A stretch of 64,000 bases of DNA. Origin: Staphylotrichum longicolle (taxonomy: Eukaryota; Ascomycota; Sordariomycetes; Sordariales; Chaetomiaceae). The notes under the pieces were generated by a model. The model ran no database searches. It saw only the letters and a program-made list of their open reading frames with translations, and was not told the DNA's origin. The translations under genes were made by a program, and so were the position numbers. Within the stretch, counting starts at the first letter, position 1. Every line of letters starts with the position of its first letter. Of this stretch, positions 33,740 to 43,872 are shown in pieces. Location of the stretch: positions 2,542,001 through 2,606,000 of the forward strand of contig JAHCVI010000004.1 of assembly GCA_019096155.1 (NCBI GenBank), given 5' to 3'.

Positions 33740-34175
33740 TGCAGTGGAGAAGTATGTTGAGCGTTGCAGCTTCATCTTTCGGCAAAAGAGACCCATCTTC
33801 TCCGTTCCTTTTGTCACAAACAGCCACTACAAGACGGGCAGCCCCCGAGGGACGACCAGAGCCTGCAGGACAACGGCTAGTTCTTAATCCCTCGCCCCCG
33901 GCAGAAGATCACATCTTCCCAGCTTGATGATTCTGACCTGGTGGATGAGTAATTACAGCGAAGAGGACAAAGGTTCTGAGCTTGATGGTATTGAGGCATC
34001 CACGTCAGCACCGATACTACTCTCGAAGCTACCCCTGAGATACTCGAGCTGAACTCATAATCCTGCAAAGACAACAATGCACACTTCACAGCCCACATTA
34101 ACAAGCTGGCCACCACCTTGCAGACTAGTGCTCCGAGACCGGCTCGTTTGATATGTGTAGATATCACAATTTTGG
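33740..34175 (+). pseudogene. Decayed array, unit 1 (unrecognised gene)
   Basis: Alignment by eye to units 2 and 3: GACGACCAGAGCCTGCAGGACAA corresponds to GACCAGACGCTACAGAACAG in unit 3. The run GAGCTTGATGGTATTGAGGC corresponds to GAGCTTGACGACCTTGCGGC, and a CTTCACAGCCCACATTAACA stretch matches the unit 3 codons for ESHITGCI. No open frame longer than a few dozen codons survives. Confidence 0.55.
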
Positions 34176-34649
34176 GATGGCTCAGTCGGCCACAGTCACC
34201 GACATCAGTGGGGGAAGTTCATAACGTTGAGTGGTTGAGCCTACCTAGGTAGACAAACGTTGGGCAACGTTGTCCATTGTTAACCATCTATCGCAACACT
34301 TGATCGATTCGTTGTGTCCACACAACTATTCTGCAAAGAAGGACAATGTGAGATTCAAGGGACCCCCTTAAGCCAATGAAAGAGCGATGAATCTAATGGC
34401 TGCCACACAAGGAAGGAGTGAAGCTAAAGGTACTTTCTCTTGGTCTTCAGGACCGCCGGAAGGAAACACCCACGCTCAAAACCGAGACTTGAACTTTCCA
34501 TCTTCAACTCTACTTTCTGCGTTCTATCCCGAATTCTCCGCACTCGTTGCCATCCAACAGCTAACACATGGCTATACAACCCCACCTCCAACAGGGTCGA
34601 TCAGACCACTCAAAAACGACTTACAGTCAACAAGCGCCAAACGCCCAAA

Positions 34650-35410
34650 GAAAGGCACCGATGCCGAGCAAGATGACCTCCCCCTATAAGTACTAAGAAA
34701 CCATGTCTCTTTCGGACGACCAGGTTAACCATTGGGTTGTTCTGATGAACATGAGTTCCTCCGAAGAGGGAATCGAATAAAGATAGTAGCGATATTGAGA
34801 TTGACGAACTTCCTCTTGTTGAGTTCGGCACCTCGTCGACTTGGAACTCGACATAGACTCGGACTCCTCCAAAGCGAACATCTCCCCTCTCGAAGCATAC
34901 ATCACACACTTTGCTGCCTTTCTTGTAGATAGGTGTACAGACACTGGGACGCTTGAGAACTTCAAGGAGTTGCAGAGCCCGCCCACCACGATGGATTGGT
35001 TCTTGCGGTTATCCGAAGCGGACCCGGAGATGCTATGCAACGTCATCGCCGACTCGTTCTCTTGAATAGCCAAGGCCATCCTTGTTAAGCAATCGCTTAC
35101 TATTGACGACTTGATGCGGCTCCCTCGGCTAGGGCTTGACAAAGACTACCGGCGCTACCTCTCGCTTCCTACCTGCTCCCGCTTACGCCATGCCCGCCAA
35201 ATTGCAAGCCCTCCAACGACAAAAACAGCACCAAGACAGCAACAGCACCAACGACAACAACAGCACCAACGACAGCAACAGCACCAACGACAGCAACAGC
35301 ACCAACGAGAGCAACAGCACCAACGAGAGCAGCAGCACCAACGGCAACGACAACGACTAGACCGCCAACTATACCAACAGCTGGGTTACCGACACTGATG
35401 GATCCCTCTG
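34650..35410 (+). pseudogene. Decayed array, unit 2 (unrecognised gene)
   Basis: Pieces of one protein can be followed through several frames and stops: QDDLPL, then ISPLEAYITHFAAFLVDRC, LENFKELQSPPTTMDWFLRL, SEADPEMLCNVIADSFS, a stop, AKAILVKQSLTIDDLMRL and GLDKDYRRYL. A run of 18-bp repeats encoding NSTNDS follows, then a Cys-containing end (VYAGSATNK) that starts the next unit. The order of landmarks repeats in unit 3. Family unknown to me. Confidence 0.6.
35227..35357. repeat. 18-bp minisatellite (AACAGCACCAACGACAGC)n
   Basis: About six to seven imperfect copies with A/G changes between copies. In one frame it encodes NSTNDS/NSTNES repeats, in another QQQHQR, so it may once have been a linker of the unit 2 protein. 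Confidence 0.85.
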
Positions 35411-35499
35411 AGATTCGGGTCTATGCAGGCTCAGCGACAAATAAGGTAGGTGTTCTTTGGTATTGCATGAAAGATCACAATATCTTACCTTGAGGTTTG

Positions 35500-36275
35500 G
35501 AAAAAGAGAGAGATGCGAAGGTAGCCGGCACTACGGCTTTGCCCCCCAGCAGGATGACCTACCCCTGGAAGGCACCATGGCGCTCGAGGACAAACTGCCC
35601 CTGAGGAACGACCAGACGCTACAGAACAGCGCAACTCGTTCCACCATCCCGGAATCCACAGAATACCAGCCTCATCCAGCCTGATATTTGGGTTGTGTCT
35701 AAGGACTTTGGTTCTTTGGATCGGGATAAAGAGTATGAAGACAACAACCCGGAGCTTGACGACCTTGCGGCCTTTCACATTGATATCAACCTTTCTACAT
35801 ACGCTGCCCCTGAAGAGGTCGACCTTGACTGGCAGTCCGCCAAATACAACATTGCTCGGTTCGAATCCCACATCACAGGCTGTATCCGCCACTTGTAGAT
35901 TGGTGCGCGGATATTGGCTCTATCAAAAAGCCCACAAGCTGCAGAGCCCCCCTATGACTTTGAACTGATTCTCACGCCTCTCTCATGCAGATCCAACTGC
36001 TCTCTGCCATTCCTAGGTATCCTCCACTCTTTTTCAGACGCGGCAAATCTATTCTCGACAAGGAACACCTCACACTTGACGACCTGATGCAGCTCCGCCG
36101 GTAGGGATTGAACCGTACGGGTCATGGCTATTACCTGTCGCTTCCTTTCCGTAACGTTACCAATCCCCCACGGCACACGACACTAGTCGCCACAGTCATG
36201 GAGCATCCAACGCCCGCAACACCTGTCGGCCAAGCCATAAAGTCTCCGCCCCGGACGGCAGCCCCTCCTGAGGCC
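35500..36275 (+). pseudogene. Decayed array, unit 3 (unrecognised gene)
   Basis: Landmarks in order: CEGSRHYGFAPQQDDLPLEG, the DDKLPLRNDQTLQNS region, an acidic stretch (EYEDNNPELDDLAAFHIDINL), APEEVDLDWQSAKYNIARF, ESHITGCIRHL, a stop, then fragments that match the DDLMRLPRL and LSLPTC parts of unit 2 (DDLMQLRR, YYLSLPF). Several frames and in-frame stops separate them. Confidence 0.6.
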
Positions 36276-36480
36276 AGGGTATGTGCAGGTTCTGCGATAA
36301 ACGTTGTGGGTGGCCTCTCCTACCGTATGAAGGGCACCTATATGTCATCGGCTTCTTGCGGCTCAGAAGCGTGAGAAAGACCAGGATAGCCGCCATTACA
36401 GGTTCGCTGCACGATGGGTTGGATGCCAGAACTCCGCATATGGGGTGGCAGAGGGTCAAGCTCCAACATTCCGTAGGAGT
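36265..36480 (+). pseudogene. Decayed array, unit 4 fragment with CxxC motif
   Basis: An open stretch at 36281-36487 reads MCRFCDKRCGWPLLPYEGHL then FLRLRSVRKTRIAAI, a zinc-binding-like Cys pattern followed by a basic segment. Its start matches the junction at about 35425 (GTCTATGCAGGCTCAGCGA) and its end matches the start of unit 3 (AGCCGCCATTACAGG against AGCCGGCACTACGGC), so it is the next unit's beginning. The rest is lost. Confidence 0.5.
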
Positions 36481-36743
36481 CGAGTGACCTGGTGATGTAT
36501 CGCATGCTTTATATGTGCGGCAAGACATAAGGGTCTTGTTGAAAGCACCAGGGACTTGGCCTTGGGGTCGTCTGGCTGGATTGGCTGCCAGAACCCAGTT
36601 TGTATGCGGGTAGAGAAAGGGAGTAGCCATACTCCGAGATGTTGGCCATATCGCCAGTACCTGCAAAAGAACGGCAAGGAGAGAGCCATTGATTTGGTAT
36701 GAATAGAGATAAACCCAAGTTTAGAGATGATAGCTATAATCAG

Positions 36744-36830
36744 GAAGATGAGAAAGAAGATGAGAAAGAAGATGAGAAAGAAGATGAGAAAGAAGATGAA
36801 AAAGAAGATGAGAAAGAAGATGAGAAGGAA
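36744..36830. repeat. 12-bp purine minisatellite (GAAGATGAGAAA)n
   Basis: About seven nearly perfect copies on the + strand. A short open frame through it gives EDEKEDEK repeats, which I take as a by-product. Confidence 0.9.
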
Positions 36831-36902
36831 GGTAAGGAAAATGACGAGGTGGACAGAGAGATAGATAAAGAGGGAGATAGAGAGGAAATACTTGTAAAGA
36901 TA

Positions 36903-37022
36903 ATATTATAGCTTTTCTTTTCTTTTTCTGTTTCTTTTTCTTTTTTCTTTTTTTTTTCTTTTCTTTTTCTTTTTCTTTTTCTTTTTCTTTTTCTTTTTCT
37001 TTTTTTTTTTCTTTTTCTTCAG
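36903..37022. repeat. Pyrimidine microsatellite (TTTTTC)n
   Basis: About 110 bases of T-runs broken by single C, mostly TTTTTC units, starting about 75 bases after the purine minisatellite. Confidence 0.9.
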
Positions 37023-37497
37023 TTTCTTGTCAATTGTCTTCTCCCGTTTTCTCCTTCTCTTTCCATTTGTTCTAATCCTTTCCCTTGCTATTCTCATAGA
37101 ATCTGGACTTATACTCTCTGCTTATATTGTGCCCGCTGCCTGTGGCTGGAGCCGAGATGGCAGAGATAACCTAGGACTGGTAGGTGATGTGCAGTGTAAC
37201 ACGCTGAGCAACCACACTTCAACACCCGAGGCGGTTTGGGATTGGTTGCGACATGAGACTATCCATCGCCGAGAACTTTCTGTCTTGCTTCCCCGCCTGG
37301 GCTGCGCATTTAACATGTCTTGGCCTACGATCCGCGAGAGCTTGTCCTACACCGGTGAGGGCGGGCAAGCCGCGAGTGGTTACCTTTCCTCATCCTCTTT
37401 CCAGATGGGCAGAGGTGCAGGAGCGATGTCCACGCAAGGTTTCGGCGTTCAGCAGGGATGTGCTTCTGATCAGTGAAGTGTTTGGACGAGGAAAGTC

Positions 37498-37503
37498 TAT
37501 AAA
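37498..37503 (+). promoter_or_regulatory. TATA box of metallothionein-like gene
   Basis: TATAAA 117 bases before the ATG at 37620, in CTATAAAGGG context. Confidence 0.55.
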
Positions 37504-37619
37504 GGGACAAACTCGCCCCGAGGAAGCCAAGTTTGTCCATGCTCTTTCTCACAAACCAGGGTTGACAATCATACGCTTCAGATCGGACCCAACAACCCCA
37601 GTCAACCCAAACCGTCATC

Positions 37620-37750
37620 ATGAACCCTTGCACATGCAACAAATGCTCCTGCGCAGACTGCAGTGGCTGCTCCTGCTGCGTAAGCATCTCCTTGGAGGTT
37701 CTGGGCACTTCCTGTTGTCTGCTCTACTGACGCTGTTGCAGAGCCACTAA
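37620..37750 (+). CDS. Metallothionein-like copper/zinc-binding peptide, 22 codons
   Basis: Exon 1 37620-37679 and exon 2 37742-37750; the 62-nt intron starts GTAAGC and ends GCAG, with a CTGAC branch-like site just upstream of the acceptor. The peptide starts MNPCTCNKCSCADCSGCSCC and ends in Ser-His: eight cysteines, mostly as C-x-C and C-x-x-C pairs, no aromatic residue. That is the hallmark of small fungal metallothioneins, which bind Cu(I) or Zn in the cytosol for detoxification and storage; the Neurospora crassa and rice-blast proteins are of similar size. ATG context ATCATGAAC with a TATA box 117 bases upstream. The gene ends 198 bases from the convergent UFD1 gene. The metal cannot be deduced. 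Confidence 0.85.
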
Positions 37751-37947
37751 CTGCCAGAGGTCCTCGTTGGGGCTGATGGAGGCATGGTGTAGGGGTGGAG
37801 TGGAATGAAGGGAGAAGGGTTGAGTAGCGAGCACCAACAGATTGAACGTTAAAATGATTGAGTTTCTAACCATTGTTAAACCTTGCACATCACCGTCTAT
37901 TATGCCTGGGTATCATCCGTTCGTCACCTCATAGCTCCGCAATTCCA

Positions 37948-40275
37948 TCACCTCGTAACCTTTGTAGGCGCCCAGTCCCCCAACCACCCCCTGGCCTTTG
38001 CAAGATTCCCCCCTTCTGCCTCCAGGGCAGCGACACACCACTCGCGCTCCCACACGCCCTCCGCAGCCAGCATGTCGGCCATAGTCTTCCGCCGCTGCGA
38101 CGCCTCATCCACGCAAAAGTGCATCGGCTTGCTGTGATCTCCAATCTCCTCCAACAGCGGCTTCACCAGCGGCAGCGCGGCGGCCGCACTGCTGCCCCAC
38201 TTTTCCAGCCCCTGATTCGCCCTCCCCGTCTTGCACCACTCGTTCGCGCACCACTTCTTCCCGCAGCCCGCCATCAGCTGCGTCAGATACCGCCTCTCGA
38301 TGCGGCGGCGCAGCGCCCGGCCCTCGGGGTCGTGCATGTTGACATAGAGCGGGGCGAAACATAGGCTGCACAGCCCGAGGTCGTTCCCGGGGCCTTGGCC
38401 CATGCGTGTGCCGCCGTTGACCTGCCCGCGCGGGCCGATGCCGTGGAGGGTGCGGCCGCAGAGCTCGTCGCGGCAGACCTCGGGTCGGGACCGCGTCGCC
38501 TTGTCTAGCTCGTGGTTCGCCGCGTGGGCGGCCATGTCGCGCAGGCGGACGATGGCGTCGCAGAGGTGGCAATCCGTGGTGCGGGCGCCGTCAGCGCGCT
38601 CGTGGGCCGTCAGGCCCGAGAGGACGGTCTCGGCTTCGGACGAGGGATCCAGCGGGTCGCCCTCTTGCGGCACCTCGAGGTGGCAGAACTGGCACAGGAT
38701 GAGCTTGCCCGGGCAGACGGTGGTGCGGTGCCGGGCGAGTTCGGGGAGAGAGGGGAAGGTGAAGGGGCTCGACGGCCCGCATGAGGGGCAGGTGTGCTGC
38801 GTGTGTTGCACGTATTCGTGCTTGGATTTGCTCTGTGGGTTGGACAGCCACGCGTCTGGGTGGCTAGGGCAGTGCCAGTGGTTTCTCCACTCCTCGGATC
38901 CTTTCTTAAAGACATTCTTGCACTGGGGGCAGATGATGTTGTTCCTTAGACAAAAGTTCTCATGGAGCATCATTGTCCGCTTTGGTATAATTTGCAGGCA
39001 GTTCTTGCATCTCTCCTCGTCCGCAGAGGGCTGCGGGGTGGTGAGATCGATGGGTGTTGCAGCGGAACCGTGGACATCTGCAGCCCTAGCGCGGAGTGTG
39101 TAGTGTGCCGGCTTTGCTCCGTTGAAGTCGCCCCCGGACATGGAGAACCCATGGACGGAGATCAACAGGCCCTCTGCTCCTTCGAGCTCAGCGTTGGTTG
39201 GCTGGATGACAATGCGCTTCACGCCATCCTTCGGCGAGGAGAAGTCACCAAAGACATGTTCTGTGTCTCTTGGCAATGCTCGTTGACGATTGGTCTTGGG
39301 GCTCACAAAGAGATCGACTTCGTGCTCGTCGAGGACTGACAGCTCGATGGCGATGGCGCTGCCCCTGTCCCAAGATGGCAACTCATAGTCGACGTAGTCT
39401 CCCTCTAGCACCTGGCCCTCAACATCCTTCCATATGTCGATCGCATGTCCAACTGAGCTGCCTGAGGTGGTCCCTGGGGCGCGTTGTGCCTTGGCAGATA
39501 TCTGCCGAAGGGTCTCTCGGGCTTGTTCTTCGTTGAGTGGCTCGATGTCGACTTCCAGATCCGTGTCCACGACGCAGATGCCGTCACCCTCTGGTTGGAA
39601 CTTGTCGACCAACAGCCGAAACTCTTCCCCCTTGGCCCCCTGAATTGAAAGCATCGAGTCCTTGGTGAGGGTGGTGAAATTGCCGCGCAGCTGCCTCTCG
39701 AGCAACGGCTTCCAGTCGTCGGGGTCGTAGCCAGCCTCTAGCGGGCGTAGACGCACATAGGTGCCCTTTGGCAGCTGCCTTGCTTTGACTGTGACCTGAA
39801 TGCCTTCATCAGCCGGGTTGCCCTCGGCCTCGTTGGCGAGATCCACAACCCCATTCTCGGCCAACTGCAAGTGCTGCATATCCGACTCTTGTATCCCTAA
39901 TGCATCGAGAAGATAAGAACTCAGGGTGACTTCGCCCTCCGCAGACGAAAACTCCCGAATCCCGGCGTAGACGGTGTTGCCATTTTTCTGGTTGACCAAC
40001 TGGAACATCAACGGATGGGGTAGTTGTTGGTAGTTCTCGCGATATTGCGAGCGTTCTCGGCGGGCATCGGCTACAGAGTATGGGTTGTAAGGATCGAAGG
40101 CGGTAAACGTGTGGGTTGTTGAGGGGCCAGTCGTCGTGGAGGCAGCAAGGAGCTGCTCAAGGGCCGACTGCGGAAGCAGAATTTTGTCCCCTCGCAAGTC
40201 TTTGCTTGCTGCCCGTGAAGGATGGGCCACCCGGAACGGTACCGACCACTTGAGTTCCACCGACTGGTCAGTCAT
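37948..40275 (-). CDS. ufd1: UFD1-family ubiquitin fusion degradation protein with zinc-finger tail
   Basis: Reads from 40275 to 37948, single exon, about 775 aa. The frame is open 52 codons further upstream, but that part is arginine-rich without homology, while MTDQSVELKWSVPFRV starts like fungal UFD1 relatives. The N-terminal Ufd1 fold is marked by GDKILLPQSALEQLL, LPHPLMFQLVN, YAGIREFSSAEGEVTLSSYL, VKARQLPKGTYVRLRP and FTTLTKDSMLSI. A long C-terminal half, absent from yeast and animal UFD1, carries Cys/His clusters (RCKNCLQIIPKRTMMLHENF, CPQCKNVFKKG, CSLCFAPLYVNMHD, CGKKWCANEWC), probably several zinc-binding modules. UFD1 works with NPL4 and the Cdc48/p97 ATPase to extract ubiquitylated proteins for the proteasome. 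This long form is either UFD1 itself or a fungal paralog; the sequence alone does not decide. Confidence 0.9.
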   Translation of the reverse strand: MTDQSVELKWSVPFRVAHPSRAASKDLRGDKILLPQSALEQLLAASTTTGPSTTHTFTAFDPYNPYSVADARRERSQYRENYQQLPHPLMFQLVNQKNGNTVYAGIREFSSAEGEVTLSSYLLDALGIQESDMQHLQLAENGVVDLANEAEGNPADEGIQVTVKARQLPKGTYVRLRPLEAGYDPDDWKPLLERQLRGNFTTLTKDSMLSIQGAKGEEFRLLVDKFQPEGDGICVVDTDLEVDIEPLNEEQARETLRQISAKAQRAPGTTSGSSVGHAIDIWKDVEGQVLEGDYVDYELPSWDRGSAIAIELSVLDEHEVDLFVSPKTNRQRALPRDTEHVFGDFSSPKDGVKRIVIQPTNAELEGAEGLLISVHGFSMSGGDFNGAKPAHYTLRARAADVHGSAATPIDLTTPQPSADEERCKNCLQIIPKRTMMLHENFCLRNNIICPQCKNVFKKGSEEWRNHWHCPSHPDAWLSNPQSKSKHEYVQHTQHTCPSCGPSSPFTFPSLPELARHRTTVCPGKLILCQFCHLEVPQEGDPLDPSSEAETVLSGLTAHERADGARTTDCHLCDAIVRLRDMAAHAANHELDKATRSRPEVCRDELCGRTLHGIGPRGQVNGGTRMGQGPGNDLGLCSLCFAPLYVNMHDPEGRALRRRIERRYLTQLMAGCGKKWCANEWCKTGRANQGLEKWGSSAAAALPLVKPLLEEIGDHSKPMHFCVDEASQRRKTMADMLAAEGVWEREWCVAALEAEGGNLAKARGWLGDWAPTKVTR

Positions 40276-41811
40276 CTCGATCGGCGGGTTGGGTTCTCGG
40301 TCTCCGAACTCTGGATTCGGCGTGGGCTGCGGGGTGGTCTGGCGAGAGCAGTGGGCGTCGCGGCGACGGAGGAGAGCTCGGGAAAAAAGAAAGAAAACTC
40401 TATGACCGAATCTAGTGCCAAAAGGTGTCAAAACAAAAAGTTGGAAATTTCGAAATACGCCCGAGAGGGAGCTGAAACATGCGAAAGACAGATTCGCTGC
40501 TTGATGACGGATCAGTCAGCCAGCTTCTTGGAGTTTCCACGGCGCGTCATCGGCCATTTGGCCAGACCCTGCCCCGCCAAGACAACGGGCAGTCGGCCAG
40601 CCATGAAGGTGGGGCACCGAAGCTTGGAGACTCGACCTTGAGGTATAGTTATAATCTCGTCCAATTCTGACGTTTCTGGTGGCACGATGCTGGATGTTTA
40701 GAGAAGTGCATATGTTATTATGTAAAGGTACACGCTCCGTGACAGCAACCGTAGAGACAGGCCAAGTGGAGAAGCCGCGCCAGACAGATGCAGTGTTGCT
40801 GGTCGCTCCAATCGAGGTATTGTTGTGTAATTCCCATGAAGTGAGCGATGCAAGAACCCCACTTGACAGCCATTGCAGTGGGAAACCCCCCGCGTTGCAG
40901 TCGTGACACGCCAGATTGGGGCGCGCCAAACCCGCGCTAGCACTGCACAATTGCTTGGCCAGCAGATCTGCCCGAGACGACCGAGCAGCGATAAGATAAC
41001 GCGGCCGGGCTCCTGGCAAGCTGGTCAGCCCATGAATTGCCCGTTTTCTGCTGGTACACGTGTCCGGCGCGTCGTTCGGTCACACTGTCCAGCAGCCACA
41101 CACAGCAGCCATTTGCCCAACCAAAGCCTCTGCGGCCTCGAGTCGCCCCAAGACGATGCTGTGTCACCCCACGTCGCCGTGCAGCAAGCAGCAATGCACA
41201 AGCCAAGGCGGGGTTCAAAGAAGCATCTCCCTCTCAGCGCTAAGGCCGGCTAAACACCATCTTCTCTCGTCTGGCACCATGTCGACGGTTTAGTCTCCGA
41301 CGGAACCGACATCGCGGATCCTGCTGCTCCGGCGGGCAAGATGCCAGATGTCCAGAATCCAAAGGGCTCTTCTCGCCTGGCAGATCCTTGATACCAAGAC
41401 GCCGCCCGCAATTTTCTGGCTCCTTTGATCTTGCTGATCATCCTGGGTGGGCGAACAATACCAAGACCTGGCTGGGTAAGGTGGCTTTCGGCGCTCAAGC
41501 CTCGCCGAGCTGCAAGCAACACTGCACACACCAAATCACCCTGGTCCATTGGATTATCTTGCTGCTGTCCCCCGTCTCGCTTGGCCCACTTCCCGTCCAA
41601 CACCACCTTGTCAAACATCGGCGTCGAGATCCGCAGCCCGTCCTGGGTACGACTGGGGTCATCCCATGCCTCGTATAATTTATTTTATTCAGGTCCCCGG
41701 CACCCCCGCTGAGTGTTGCCTTTGTTCTTTCACCATCACTCCAACTTGTCCATCAACAAGGTAAAGACTACAGGGCATATCTCAGCTTCCACCAAGGCTT
41801 CGCGCAATACG
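40276..41811. other. Divergent promoter region, UFD1-like and F-box-like genes
   Basis: 1.5 kb between two start codons pointing outward. No gene recognised in the overlapping short frames of both strands. Confidence 0.5.
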
Positions 41812-43872
41812 ATGACCCAGACCTGCGAGTCTCACAACGCGTTGCCCATCGAAATCCAGCATAGTGCCCTCCTCCAGCTTCTTGCCAACTCGCTGGTGTT
41901 GTCCCAGACAGCACCTTACCTCTCTTGTTACGATGTCTTGAACCTCGCAGCCACCGCGCGGGCCTTCCGCTTCCTGGTCTACCACACCCCCGATGTCTTC
42001 CGCCGCTTGGATCTGGGCAACGTTAAGACGGCCCAGTTTGAGATCGACAGCCTCGATCGTGGCGGAGAGACATGGCGCAATGTCCAGCTGGATGAGAACG
42101 TGACAGAAGACGAGTAGGCCCTCCCCACCGCTCACCCGCTGCTGGATCTCGCTGACGGAGTGTGCCTTGCAACAGCTTCTACTCGGGCCCTCTGCGCGGC
42201 ATCTTCTCCAGCCTCCGTCGCCTCGATATCCTGCGCGATGTACAGGTCCTCTCGCTCGACGGCCTTTCCGTGACGGCCGACCTGGTCCATGACATCCTGA
42301 TCGACCCTTCCTTCTCCGTTCGTATCTTGTCCCTCCGCGGCGTCAAGAACATGAACGAGCGCAAACTTCGAGGCGCCTTGCAGTATGCTTGCCGCGAGTC
42401 CAGGCCCGAAGGAATGCCGCGCCTTAAGGGGCTGTATCTGTTCGGACCGAAGGATACCACACTCTCCCCGGCGCCTCGGGAGGAGAGCCGAAGTCCATCC
42501 CCTACGAGTCCGGGCAGGACTTCGGCAGCTTGGAACAACCAGAGTCAAAAAGCCTTGACAGCCGCTCCTGCTGAGGAACCGGAAGCATGGTACGTCCGCC
42601 GAGGCGACCAATTTCCCGCCCGCATTAGTCCCGAATGGGGCTCGACGCTTGTCGCCTGCGCTGGCGTTATCGCTTTTGACTCGGTCCTGTGTACGGGTCC
42701 ACGGCACTTCAACTCCCCCGCGTGGGGAACCGTCAACATCGAGGCTCTCAACGCTGCCTCATCCGCCGCGGAGACGAACGTGCCTCACTTTGCCGTGGCA
42801 ACACATAGCTTGGGTGGTTGTGCTTCCTGCGGCGCAGCACCAGAGGGATGGACGGTTTGGGGCGAAGAGGCCACTCCCCGGCGGGATTCTGAGGGCAGGA
42901 GGACAAACGGAAGTTGCGTGCCTGATCTTGCCAGATTCCCGCTGCTTGCGCCCCCGCCGATGCACTCGGCAAACATCCGCGTGGCGATGTTGCCGACCGG
43001 CCAGACCTTGAGGTCCCGCCTTCCCTTCATCCCGAAAGGGAAACAAGAGAAGGCTCGGTTTATCCCGCGCTGCTTTGACTGTATCCGCGACCGTTACTGC
43101 AGCGGATGCCACAAATGGTGGTGCGAGTCGTGCTACATCGGACCCCGGGCGTCGTCGCCGGGAGGCGTGCCCGGGTTACACTCTGGACCGGACTCGGTAA
43201 GCAACCCCTTTCCCAGCACCGGTGTGGCGAGCGTGAACGACAGCATATTTGCAGCGTGCAAGATCCGCGACGGAGTTTGCGCAGATGGGACATGCTCTCT
43301 TCAACAGACTTGAGTGGAGCTCCCCCCCTCCGGACTACGGGGACGAGTCGGGAGGGGCAAGTTTTCTTCGCAGCATCCAGGGCCCGAGTTTTGACGCACC
43401 ACGTCGAGCAACCGTGGCATTTGCATGCGGCTGAAAGTTGCTCAAAAGGTCCATGTCCCTCGGGTTCCGCAGTTGCTACCTGTACCATTCCCAAACGCGC
43501 TCGAGACCCGGTTGCGGCTTCACGACGAGCATCATGCTGATCGATTCTTGACTAGGCTCACGTATCCAAGAGTTGCTGGGAGTGTGGCATGAACGTAAGT
43601 CTTCTGTCAAATCAGAACCCCCTGCAGGTCAAAGAACTGACATCCGACTACTTGCAGTGCAAGGAATGCATCGACCACACTCAGCGAATGTGCCATCGAT
43701 GTGGAGGCGGATACTGCCTCACTCACAACGAAGGCTCGAATCTGGTTGCGTGCGATTGTAAGAACTCTCAATCATGCTGTGCCGGGTGCCACCCACGTAC
43801 CACCTGCTAACATCTCGTCCCCCTGTAGGGTGCGCAGGAAGAAGCAGGCGTTATGTGCGCGACCTCTACTGA
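41812..43872 (+). CDS. F-box/LRR-like protein with cysteine-rich C-terminus
   Basis: Exons 41812-42113, 42176-43196, 43556-43594, 43658-43757 and 43829-43872, about 501 aa. The first 60 residues (LPIEIQHSALLQLL, then SCYDVLNLAATARAFRFLVYH) look like an F-box helix bundle; next comes an LRR-like stretch (LRRLDILRDVQVLSLDGLS, ILSLRGVKNMNERKL). The tail has many Cys pairs: GGCASCGAAPEGW, CFDCIRDRYCSGCHKWWCESC, and across the last exons CWECGMN, CKECIDH, CHRCGGGYCLTHNEGS and CDWCAGRSRR, suggesting zinc-binding clusters. A role as substrate receptor of an SCF ubiquitin ligase is inferred from the F-box. Intron 2 is 359 nt, much longer than the rest; reading through it would end the protein at 43313 without the last Cys clusters. 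Exon 1 and 2 junction (DEDFYSGP) is firm, the small exons moderately so. Confidence 0.75.

Larger units (their letters stand above)
36481..37619. other. Repeat-rich intergenic and metallothionein promoter
   Basis: Contains the purine minisatellite and the pyrimidine tract listed separately, then about 600 bases of ordinary sequence leading to the metallothionein gene. No other gene seen. Confidence 0.5.

Noticed and set aside
34178..34200. GGGATGGCTCAGTCGGC resembling a tRNA 5' half
   Set aside because: No anticodon arm or T arm found in the following 60-100 bases.
35855..35880. GGTTCGAATCC resembling a tRNA T arm
   Set aside because: No matching D arm or acceptor stem around it; in unit 3 these bases encode RFESH, in line with the other units.
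36699..36911. 70-codon frame encoding EDEKEDEK repeats
   Set aside because: Direct translation of a 12-bp minisatellite with no other protein-like sequence.
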